Shown here one piece after another: positions 52,568 to 60,423 of a stretch of 64,000 nt of DNA. Source of the stretch: CAIWHR01 sp963830485 (GTDB lineage: Bacteria; Pseudomonadota; Gammaproteobacteria; Burkholderiales; Casimicrobiaceae); assembly GCA_963830485.1 (NCBI GenBank), contig CAWHNE010000035.1, positions 1-64,000 on the forward strand, read 5' to 3'. The notes beneath the pieces were generated by a model. The model worked only from the letters and a program-made list of their open reading frames with translations, was not told where the DNA came from and searched no databases. Positions within the stretch are counted from its first letter, which is position 1. Each line of letters starts with the position of its first letter. A program made the translations under genes and the position numbers.

Positions 52568-54067
52568 ATGAACGCGCCAGGCGACGAGAAATTTCCGGCG
52601 GAGGTCTACAAGGACACCGTCCTCGGTCCGCTGTTCGAAGGCGTGAAACGCCATCACTGGCGTTATCAGATGGAGATCAACCGGGCGAGCGCGGTGCTGC
52701 TTGCCGAATGCGGATTGCTGACCGGCGAAGAGGCGGGTGCGATCCTCAAGGCGCTCGACGACATCGAGAGGACCCTCGACCTCGAGCATCTTGTCTACAC
52801 CGGCGAGCACGAGGACTTCTTCTTCCATGTCGAAAGCGAGCTGATCCGCCGCCTGGGAGTGGACATCGCCGGCAAGCTGCACACCGGGCGCAGCCGCAAC
52901 GATATCGACCACACGGTGTTCAAGCTCGCGCTAAAAGATCGTTTGGCGGCGCTTCTGACCGAGCATGCCGCGATGATCGAGGCGTTGCTGGCGGTGGCCG
53001 AGCGCGAGCGCGCGACCATCGTCGTCGCCTATACGCACGGACAACCGGCGCAACCCACGACCTACGGCCACTATCTAGCCGCGTTCATCGAGCTGTCGCT
53101 GCGCGACATGGACCGCGTGCTCTACGCCGCGCGCACGGTCGACATGAGCAGCATGGGGGCGGCGGCCATTACCACCTCGGGCTTCGAGCTCGACCGCGGG
53201 CGCATGGCCGAGCTGCTCGGATTCGCCGAAGTGCAGGAGAACTCCTACGGCTGCATCGCCGCCGCCGATTACGCCACGGGCGTCTACGCAGCGCTGAAGC
53301 TCGTGTTCCTCCATGCCGGACGGTTCGTGCAGGATCTCAACACGTGGACCGGATTCGAGATCGGACACTTGCAGGTGCCCGACGCTTTCGTCCAGGTGAG
53401 CTCGATCATGCCGCAGAAGCGCAATCCCGTACCGGTGGAGCATTTGCGCCTGATGGCTTCGCTCGGCGCGGCGCGCTGCGAGGCGGTGCTGACTGCGGTG
53501 CACAACACCCCGTTTACCGACATGAACGATTCCGAGGGCGAAGTGCAGATCGCCGGCTACGAGGCGTTCGACACGGCGCATCGCATGATGGCGCTCCTCG
53601 GTGGATTGCTGGCGGCGGTCAGAATCGACAGCGGCAAGGTGCGCCGCCATATCGACGAAGCCGGAATCACGCTCGCCGAGCTTGCCGATTCGCTGGTGCG
53701 CACGGAGGCGATCTCGTTTCGCCAGGCGCACGATGTTGCGAGCAAGCTCGCGCGCCACATGATCGACGGCGGCATGGCGCTCTCGAAGGTTCCATTCACC
53801 GCATTCCAGGAAATATTCGCAGCGGTGATCGGCCGACCCGCGCGCCTGACCGACGCCGACTTCCGCCGCTTCACGACGCCGGAACATTTCATCGCCATGC
53901 GCACCATGCAAGGCGGACCGGCCCCTGCACCCCTCGCCGCCAGTTTCCAGCGCTACCGCACCGAGATTGCAGCGAAGCGCAAGGCGATCGATGCGATCGC
54001 CGCACGCCGACACGATGCGCAGACCATGCTGGCGCGCGAAGTCTCGCGCCGCATCGCCGGCATTTGA
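52568..54067 (+). CDS. argininosuccinate lyase-like enzyme in a transport operon
   Basis: A 499-residue member of the aspartase/fumarase superfamily closest to argininosuccinate lyase. Key blocks: LHTGRSRNDIDHTVFKLALKD, the THGQPAQPTTYGHYLAAF region with the catalytic His, and SSIMPQKRNPVPVEHLR with the catalytic Ser loop. ATG 52568 follows AAGG. Real argH normally sits alone or with argG; here it lies between permease and ATPase genes, its stop overlapping the ATPase start (TGATG). I infer it cleaves the imported compound, perhaps an N-substituted aspartate or succinate adduct, releasing fumarate. Ethylenediamine-disuccinate lyases are similar precedents. Confidence 0.8.
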   Translation: MNAPGDEKFPAEVYKDTVLGPLFEGVKRHHWRYQMEINRASAVLLAECGLLTGEEAGAILKALDDIERTLDLEHLVYTGEHEDFFFHVESELIRRLGVDIAGKLHTGRSRNDIDHTVFKLALKDRLAALLTEHAAMIEALLAVAERERATIVVAYTHGQPAQPTTYGHYLAAFIELSLRDMDRVLYAARTVDMSSMGAAAITTSGFELDRGRMAELLGFAEVQENSYGCIAAADYATGVYAALKLVFLHAGRFVQDLNTWTGFEIGHLQVPDAFVQVSSIMPQKRNPVPVEHLRLMASLGAARCEAVLTAVHNTPFTDMNDSEGEVQIAGYEAFDTAHRMMALLGGLLAAVRIDSGKVRRHIDEAGITLAELADSLVRTEAISFRQAHDVASKLARHMIDGGMALSKVPFTAFQEIFAAVIGRPARLTDADFRRFTTPEHFIAMRTMQGGPAPAPLAASFQRYRTEIAAKRKAIDAIAARRHDAQTMLAREVSRRIAGI

Positions 54068-55161
54068 TGGCGCAACTGGCGCTGAAAGGGCTTTGCAAGA
54101 ACTTCGGCGCGGTCGAAGCCGTGCGCGGCATCGACCTCGACGTGGCGCACGAGGAATTCGTCGTACTGGTGGGGCCGTCGGGCTGCGGAAAGTCGACCAT
54201 CCTGCGCATGATCGCCGGGCTGGAAGAGGCGAGCGGCGGCGAGATCCGCATCGGCGACCGGCTGGTCAACAACACTGCGCCAAAGGACCGGAACATCGCC
54301 ATGGTGTTCCAGAACTATGCGCTGTATCCGCACAAAACCGTTTACGGCAATATGGCTTTCGCGCTGCGCGCCCAGCGCCTGCCCAAAGCCGACGTGGACC
54401 GCCGCGTGCAGCAGGCCGCCGCCGTTCTCGGCCTCGAAGACCTCATGGAGCGCAAGCCGGGCGAGCTGTCGGGCGGGCAGCGCCAGCGCGTCGCCATGGG
54501 TCGCGCCATCGTCCGCGACCCGGCGGTGTTCCTGTTCGACGAGCCGCTTTCCAATCTGGACGCGGAACTTCGCACCCGCCTGCGCAGCGAGATCAAGAAG
54601 CTGCACCAGAAGCTGCGGGCCACGGTGGTGTACGTCACCCACGACCAGGTCGAGGCGATGACGCTCGCCGACCGCATCGTCATCATGAACAAGGGTAGGG
54701 TCGAGCAGGTCGGCTCGCCAACCGAGGTTTACGCTGCGCCCGTCAATCTATTCGTGGCCGGGTTCATCGGCAGCCCGGCGATGAACATGATCCCCGCGGA
54801 AATCACCGTGGATGCGAAGGGGCAGCCATGCATCATGGCTGCCGGAGCGTCCCTGCCGCTCGACCCGCGCAACGAAATAGCGTCCATGCCGGGCATGAAG
54901 GTCACTCTTGGCATCCGGCCCGAGGACATCGCGGTCCTCGCGCCGGGCGCGCAAGCGCCAGCCACCGTCGAAGCGCACGTCACGATGGTCGAGCCGTTGG
55001 GCGCGGAGTTCCTGCTCTCCTTTGCTTCGAGCGGGCACGAGATCATGGCGAAAATTGCGGGCCGGGCGCTGCCGAAAGTCGGAGAAAGCTTGCGCTTCGC
55101 GTTCAACATGGCGCACGCCCATGTCTTCGACGCGACGACGGGACGATCGCTCCGGCGCTGA
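54067..55161 (+). CDS. ABC transporter ATPase, MalK/UgpC type
   Basis: A 364-residue ATPase. Walker A GPSGCGKST (residues about 36-44), Q-loop MVFQNYALYPHKTVYGNM, signature LSGGQRQRVAMGRAI, Walker B VFLFDEPLSNLDAELR and switch His THDQVEAM are all intact; residues 240-364 form the TOBE regulatory domain (GIRPEDIAVL). It starts at ATG 54067, overlapping the lyase stop by one base. It powers the two permeases. Confidence 0.93.
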   Translation: MAQLALKGLCKNFGAVEAVRGIDLDVAHEEFVVLVGPSGCGKSTILRMIAGLEEASGGEIRIGDRLVNNTAPKDRNIAMVFQNYALYPHKTVYGNMAFALRAQRLPKADVDRRVQQAAAVLGLEDLMERKPGELSGGQRQRVAMGRAIVRDPAVFLFDEPLSNLDAELRTRLRSEIKKLHQKLRATVVYVTHDQVEAMTLADRIVIMNKGRVEQVGSPTEVYAAPVNLFVAGFIGSPAMNMIPAEITVDAKGQPCIMAAGASLPLDPRNEIASMPGMKVTLGIRPEDIAVLAPGAQAPATVEAHVTMVEPLGAEFLLSFASSGHEIMAKIAGRALPKVGESLRFAFNMAHAHVFDATTGRSLRR

Positions 55162-55274
55162 CGCTGCCGGCACGGCGCTGCGTTGGGTCGGACCTAATCC
55201 GCGCCGGGATTTCTAGCGGTTTCAGGATTCCTTGGGTGATCTCACTGAAAGAACGTGTAAATGGAGGCCATGGC

Positions 55275-56774
55275 ATGAAGAGCGACGAGTGTTTTGTCGT
55301 GATGCCGTTCGGCGTGAGGGCAATTCCCGATGGTTCGGGGAAGACCTACGATTTCGACAAGGTTTACCGCGTGCTGATCCAGCGGGCGATCCAAGAGTCG
55401 GGGATGGCGCCGATTCGTGCCGACGAGCGGGTCGGTTCGGCGCTAATCCATATCGACATGTTTCGCGACCTACGCGATCGTTCGGTCGTGCTCGCCGATC
55501 TGTCGTTGGACAATCCCAATGTGTTCTACGAGCTTGGCATCAGGCACGTGATGAGCTCGAACGGTACGGTGTTGATATGCCGCAGCGGCTCCGTGCTGCC
55601 GTTTGACGTGAAGTTGTCGAGGGTCATTTTCTACGAGTTCGACGGCGCCAGCCTTGATTGGGATGAGGTCGAGCGAGTTGTGAAACACTTGAAGGTGGCG
55701 CTGCAGGAAGCGCGCAAGGGCCTTCCAGACAGCCCTGTATACGCGCTCCTCGAGTCGGTGCTGCGCGAGCGGAGTGGTGCTGGCCAAGAACTGGGCGCGC
55801 CCACCCGTCCGGAGTACACGCCTGACGCAGAGCCGCTCACGCGTTATCAGGAGTTGCTGGCTGACTACTGGACGGTCGGAGGAGAATCTCCAAAGGTCCT
55901 CTTCGACCTGCATCGTGGCTCGGTGTTCGGCATGCGTTCGCTCGCTCAATTGGTGCTGAAGACGGATCCGTTGTCAGACCTTGCCAAGCGTCTTGCCAAC
56001 CATCTCAACGATGGTGCGCAATACAACCTGGCCAATGAGCTCTATTCGCGCCTGCACGAGGCCGGCAAGCTCACCCGCGGAAGCCTGCTGGCCTACGCCT
56101 CTTCGTTTTCGGAGACGCACTCTGATCTGTCCGGGGCCGAGCGCGCAATCGCGCTTGCAAGAGAGGCCTTGGAAGGAATTGAGCGAGAGTACGATCCCGG
56201 GCACGAAAGTGCCGAAGCCGTCGCCGCCTATGGGGAGGCCCATCGCCGCCTGGCTGGGCTTTGCCAATGGAAATGGCAGCTAAGCCGCGACCCTGCGGAG
56301 CTGGATCAAGCTCTTAGCGTTTTTGCCGACGCCATTCGGTACACCCAGAGGGCACGTGACCTCGGTGCCACTCCCTCTCCTGTTGGCTTCCTGGCGCAAT
56401 GTCGATTTAAGCAACTGCTGCTTCTGCGGATTCGCGATCAAAACGTCGATCGGCCCGACACGGAACGCCACCGCGACGAGATCCTCGCGCTACATCCGCA
56501 TCCCAACGACGATCCCACGGGAATCTCGTATCTGGGTTGGTTTCAGGCCTTTGCGTTCGCGGACATAGGTGCGGGCGAGCAAGCACAACAAAAGGCACTG
56601 GCGACGTTCGCCGACGATGCAAAACGTAGACTGAACCCGGAGAACTGGGAGATTGGACGGCGACAGTACGTGCTGTTGCGGCGGTTCCTGGAGCAGTACG
56701 CTCCTTACCTGCACAATCCGACGTTCATCGGCCGAGTCTCGCAGGTTCTCCAGGCAGGTGACGCGAGTAGGTGA
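55275..56774 (+). CDS. deoxyribosyltransferase/TIR-like domain plus TPR protein
   Basis: A 499-residue cytoplasmic protein starting at ATG 55275 with GGAGG upstream; the frame is open to 54828. Residues 5-130 show the pattern CFVVMPFG, FDKVYRVLIQRAI, MAPIRADERVG, SVVLADLSLDNPNVFYELGIRH and TVLICRSG, which is the nucleoside 2-deoxyribosyltransferase-like fold often found with TPRs (DUF4071-type proteins) in signalling and conflict proteins. Residues 240-480 are helical repeats (SLLAYASSFSETHSDLSGAERAIALAREALEGIEREYDP in blocks). Substrate, perhaps a nucleotide or NAD, is unknown. No known defence genes adjoin it. Confidence 0.7.
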   Translation: MKSDECFVVMPFGVRAIPDGSGKTYDFDKVYRVLIQRAIQESGMAPIRADERVGSALIHIDMFRDLRDRSVVLADLSLDNPNVFYELGIRHVMSSNGTVLICRSGSVLPFDVKLSRVIFYEFDGASLDWDEVERVVKHLKVALQEARKGLPDSPVYALLESVLRERSGAGQELGAPTRPEYTPDAEPLTRYQELLADYWTVGGESPKVLFDLHRGSVFGMRSLAQLVLKTDPLSDLAKRLANHLNDGAQYNLANELYSRLHEAGKLTRGSLLAYASSFSETHSDLSGAERAIALAREALEGIEREYDPGHESAEAVAAYGEAHRRLAGLCQWKWQLSRDPAELDQALSVFADAIRYTQRARDLGATPSPVGFLAQCRFKQLLLLRIRDQNVDRPDTERHRDEILALHPHPNDDPTGISYLGWFQAFAFADIGAGEQAQQKALATFADDAKRRLNPENWEIGRRQYVLLRRFLEQYAPYLHNPTFIGRVSQVLQAGDASR

Positions 56775-57048
56775 ACGATGTGCCCTCACCGAACAGTTCA
56801 CAGCAGGAACGTGAGGAGCTCCTCCTGATCGGGCTCGTTTAGCCGCTAGCGACCGTGGGCGGATCAGCCGACGGGCCTACGGCCTTCGTCCGCGCCATGT
56901 TCACACATGAGGGCCAAACGGGTCGAATTGCACCGTAATTCGCCACAACGTAGGATTGCGGTGTCACTCGACGGAGTACGACGGACTGTGGTGGCACTGC
57001 AAACTGTAAGGCCGTGTACGCTGGTTCGATCACGATCCCCGCCTCCAA

Positions 57049-57958
57049 ATGACACTCAGCCCCAGGAGTTTGGCTCACCTCATCGCGCTGGCTGAAGAAG
57101 GGCGCATTTCACGCGCCGCGACACGCGTTCACCTCAGTCCGTCGGCCTTCAGCCGAAGCATTCAATCGGTTGAGGATGATCTGGGTCTGCAGCTGTTCTA
57201 TCGCAACATGAACGGCGCAACCCTTACTGCTGCCGGCGAAGCAGTCTTGGGGCACGCGAGGGCACTCGATTTCGAGAACAAGCGCTTCGAACTCAATCTC
57301 GATTTGCTCAGGCAAGGAGACTTTGATCGGGTTTGCATTGGTGCCGGACCCAATTCCGGCGTCCATTCTCATTCCCGAGCTCATACGCTCAATGCATCAG
57401 CAAACGCCGCACTTGCTGATTCAAGTGGAGTTCGGAAACATGTCCGCGCTCATCGATCGGTTGGATGAGAACGACATCGACATCTGCCTGGGCGACATTC
57501 GGAATGTGGCGGCCAACGAAGAACGTTACGCGTCCAAGAAGTTGGCCATCTTCAAATGTGTCGTTTGCTGTCGTACCGGCCATCCTCTGTCGATCGCGGG
57601 AAGAGTGACATCGAGGGACTTGCTGACGTATCGTCTTGCGCTGGCACGAGTCCAATCGGCCATCGACCGGGAACTTCGTGCCTGCTTCGGGCTGGAAGTG
57701 TCGGAAAAGATTCCCACCGCGATCGAATGCGATGACCTGAGCGTGCTCGCAAACCTGGTCGCTACGACCGACTTGATCGGGATTCTGCCGGCACAGGTCT
57801 TCGGGCAGTTTTCAGGTTCGCTCTGCGTCCTCGATCCGGACGACCCATCGAGTCTGTATGCCTACGTGCACGCCATCTGGCCCAAGAACCGGATCCTCGC
57901 GCCTTCTGCCATCAAGGTCCTGGACCTTGCGAGGAAAATTGCCCAGAACCAGGACTAG
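57049..57958 (+). pseudogene. LysR-family regulator, single-base frameshift
   Basis: The frame from ATG 57049 begins TLSPRSLAHLIALAEEGRISRAATRVHLSPSAFSRSIQSVEDDLGLQLFYR (in blocks), the LysR helix-turn-helix, and loses the family at CIGAGPNSG. The frame one base later picks up with IPASILIPELIRSMHQQTPHLLIQVEFGN and runs through the effector domain to 57958. One extra C in GGACCCAAT near 57350 explains it; without it the protein has 302 residues, normal for LysR. Probably a sequencing indel. It converges on the GGDEF gene (4-base gap). Confidence 0.75.
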
Positions 57959-57962
57959 GTCG

Positions 57963-59558
57963 TCAGGCGACGCACGTCTTGTTCCTGCCGGATTTCTTGG
58001 CTTGCTCGAGTGCCCGATCTGCCGCCGCCACGGTGGCCTCGAAACTCTTCTCTGACGAACGATTGCATATCCCGATGCTGACGGTAATTCCGGCATCAGG
58101 GTGCGACGGTATCCATCGCTCTCGCTCGATCGCGGCTCGAATCTGCTCGCAGGTTTCAAATGCGGCATCGGGCGACCTGTCCAGCAGCAGCAACTGAAAC
58201 TCCGCGCCCTCCGCGCGCGCGAACTGGTCCGCATTGCGCATGTGGGACGCAATGGTCGCGGCAACGTGCTTGAGCAGCAGGTCGCCGGTGGCTCGGCCGT
58301 AGCATTCGTTGATCGACGTGAAATTGTCGATATCGATGACTGCGGTCGCCAACTGGCGAAAGGGCGCAAATATGTGGCCCGCGACCCGCGCGAGCCCTCG
58401 GCGATTGAAGGTGCGGGTGAGCGCATCCCGCAGTCGCTCATCGTCCCAGTCGCGGGACTTCGAGCTCAGCGATTCGGCTTCATCCTGGTAGCGTGAGGCC
58501 TTCTGGCTGACAGAGTCCGCCTGGCTGGCCAATTCCGTGCTTCGCGCCAGGAGTCTTAGTCGCTGTTTGTAGTGCTTCTCGAGAAAGTTGCAGCGACGGG
58601 TTGCCCAATCCAGCGCGGCCATCATGTTTCCGGCGGCACTTTCGAGAAGAATTCCCTCGGCCATCACCCGATCCAGGACCAGGCCAAGTTGTCCGGTGGT
58701 CGCGATCTCGTGGGCAATGTGCAAATGGGCGCGCGCATCGTCGTATTCATCGCACAACCGATGGGCAATTGCGATGCCCAGGTACGCGTCCACGCTCTCA
58801 CTCGGATGCACCAGACCTTGCCGCAGTGCTTGCGTGAACATGACCTTGGCGCGCAACACATCGCCGGCGTGCAGCAGGGCCTGACCGACGAGACTGTCCA
58901 TCCCCCCTGGGTCCAGACCAAGGTCCTTCCCGGAACACAGCTTCCTGGCTCTTTCCGCGTACTTGAGCGCTTGATTTGCCAGTGATCTCTTTCGTGCCGG
59001 AGTCAGGGTGTCACTCTCCTGCAGCTTCATCAGCATCCCGTAAGAAATGTTCGACAGCGCGATGTATTGACTTCCCACGTCTCCTTTCTCGATCGCAATC
59101 CGGAGGGCCCGCTCCAACATCTCCTTGGAGGCATCGTGCTCACCCACCATTCCCAGCAGGCAGCCATGGTTGCTGTAGGCCGTGAAGCTGTCGACGGAAG
59201 CCGGCGTGACATCGACGGCCGCAACCGCACGCGCCGTCCATTCCAGTCCGCGTTCGGGGTTGCCCATCATTCCCACGGCAAAGCCCACCAGTGTGTGCAA
59301 CCAGCCCAGCCGCTTGTTGTAGGCACTGCGTTCGAGTTCTTCCAGCGCCGGAATGATGGCGTGCAACGCCTCCTCGTAGCGCCCGGCATTGACGCTCCTT
59401 GCGCCGCCTGCGATGGCAGCAAGCGCCCTGTGCAGCGGCGTTTCGATGTCGCCGTGCTCGGAAATTGCCGCATCGAGCGTGCGCGCGACGCTGCCTCGTC
59501 CGCCCAGGGTGATCTGGTCGAAAACCGGGGCAAAGACCTCCTGCCTTGCGTTGATCAT
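57963..59558 (-). CDS. TPR-GGDEF protein with degenerate active site
   Basis: A 531-residue protein starting at ATG 59558. Residues 30-345 are TPR-like repeats, then a coiled coil (RLRLLARSTELASQADSVSQKASRYQDEAESL) and a GGDEF domain (DALTRTFNRRGLARV, TAVIDIDNFTSINECYGRATGDLLLKHVAATI). The signature that should read GGDEF is EGAEF near residue 450, so the catalytic Gly and Asp/Glu are lost and diguanylate cyclase activity is unlikely. The -10-like TATACT lies only seven bases before the ATG, so the mRNA may be almost leaderless. Related TPR-GGDEF proteins sense unknown signals. Confidence 0.85.
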   Translation of the reverse strand: MINARQEVFAPVFDQITLGGRGSVARTLDAAISEHGDIETPLHRALAAIAGGARSVNAGRYEEALHAIIPALEELERSAYNKRLGWLHTLVGFAVGMMGNPERGLEWTARAVAAVDVTPASVDSFTAYSNHGCLLGMVGEHDASKEMLERALRIAIEKGDVGSQYIALSNISYGMLMKLQESDTLTPARKRSLANQALKYAERARKLCSGKDLGLDPGGMDSLVGQALLHAGDVLRAKVMFTQALRQGLVHPSESVDAYLGIAIAHRLCDEYDDARAHLHIAHEIATTGQLGLVLDRVMAEGILLESAAGNMMAALDWATRRCNFLEKHYKQRLRLLARSTELASQADSVSQKASRYQDEAESLSSKSRDWDDERLRDALTRTFNRRGLARVAGHIFAPFRQLATAVIDIDNFTSINECYGRATGDLLLKHVAATIASHMRNADQFARAEGAEFQLLLLDRSPDAAFETCEQIRAAIERERWIPSHPDAGITVSIGICNRSSEKSFEATVAAADRALEQAKKSGRNKTCVA

Positions 59559-59590
59559 GGTGCGAAGTATAGGGCGGAAAAAGGAGCCGG

Positions 59591-59609
59591 CGTTGCAATT
59601 ATTGCAACG
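59591..59609. promoter_or_regulatory. 19-base palindromic operator candidate
   Basis: CGTTGCAAT-T-ATTGCAACG is a perfect inverted repeat in the 151-base region between the divergent GGDEF gene and the secreted-protein pair. A further half-site TTGCAAT at 59624-59630 touches the -35 box. The site could control both directions. The regulator is unknown; the LysR gene 1.6 kb away is one candidate. Confidence 0.65.
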
Positions 59610-59629
59610 ACTACCCACACACTTTGCAA

Positions 59630-59657
59630 TTGACACAATTCTGCAGATCTCTACACT
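59630..59657 (+). promoter_or_regulatory. sigma-70 promoter of the secreted protein pair
   Basis: TTGACA at 59630-59635 and TACACT at 59652-59657 are separated by 16 bases. The gene starts 52 bases after the -10 box. The -35 box adjoins a TTGCAAT half-site, so repression or activation at this promoter is likely. Confidence 0.6.
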
Positions 59658-59709
59658 GCGCGCCGGAAGTCGCACCCCGACAGCGTGCGCATCTCGTCGA
59701 GCCAACGCC

Positions 59710-60423
59710 ATGAATCGATCCAACCATCCGCTGTTGCCCGGTGTCCCTGGGCCAATAGCGCGCACTCATCAAGTATCTGCCCTGACACGCTTGGTCGCTG
59801 CAGTGAAGCGCCATGCCGTGCTGCCCGGCGCCTTCATTCTGGCCGCCAGCGCGACGACACCTTTGCACGCGTCGCAACTGATTCCGCAGAACCTGAAGCA
59901 AATGATCAGCGAGGCGGAAGTGATCGTGACCGGTCAGATCACCCGCATCACCGACGGCGTGGAAGACGGCATCCCGTTCACCGAAGTCACGATGAAGGTC
60001 AACGGCAGCATCAAGCGCGACGTGGCCGTCAACGGCAATTACAGCTTCCGTCAATACGGTTTGCTCAAGCCTCGCAAGCTGCAGGATGGTCGCTACCTCC
60101 TGCCCGCCAAGATCGAAGGCATGGCCACCTGGACCGTCGGAGAAAAGGTCACGACCTTCATGAACAAACCGGCCAGCCGTACCCGCATGAGCACGCCGGT
60201 CGGCATGGCGCAGGGCAAGTTCACGTACAGCGGGACCCAGGTTGCCAACAGCTTCGACAACCGGGGCCTGTTCAAGGGAATGTCCGTGGACCCCGGCGTG
60301 CTGAATGCCAAGGAGTCGGCGATGCTGGCGAAGCCGGCAGGTCCGGTCGAAGGCGAGGTGCTCATCAACCTCGTCAAGCGCGCCGTCAAGGATCGTTGGA
60401 TTGAAAAAGGTGTGATGCGCTGA
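59710..60423 (+). CDS. secreted protein paired with a metalloprotease-like gene
   Basis: A 237-residue protein starting at ATG 59710; a long N-region precedes a signal-type hydrophobic stretch (LPGAFILAASATTPLHAS). The mature part is beta-rich (EVIVTGQITRITDGVEDGIPFTEVTMKVNGSIKRDV) and ends with a helical LVKRAVKDRWIEKGVMR. Its stop overlaps the next start (TGATG), so both proteins are made together and exported. I do not know the family; similar pairs with a HExxH partner occur, from memory, in acidobacteria and other soil bacteria. A chaperone or inhibitor role is speculation. Confidence 0.6.
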   Translation: MNRSNHPLLPGVPGPIARTHQVSALTRLVAAVKRHAVLPGAFILAASATTPLHASQLIPQNLKQMISEAEVIVTGQITRITDGVEDGIPFTEVTMKVNGSIKRDVAVNGNYSFRQYGLLKPRKLQDGRYLLPAKIEGMATWTVGEKVTTFMNKPASRTRMSTPVGMAQGKFTYSGTQVANSFDNRGLFKGMSVDPGVLNAKESAMLAKPAGPVEGEVLINLVKRAVKDRWIEKGVMR

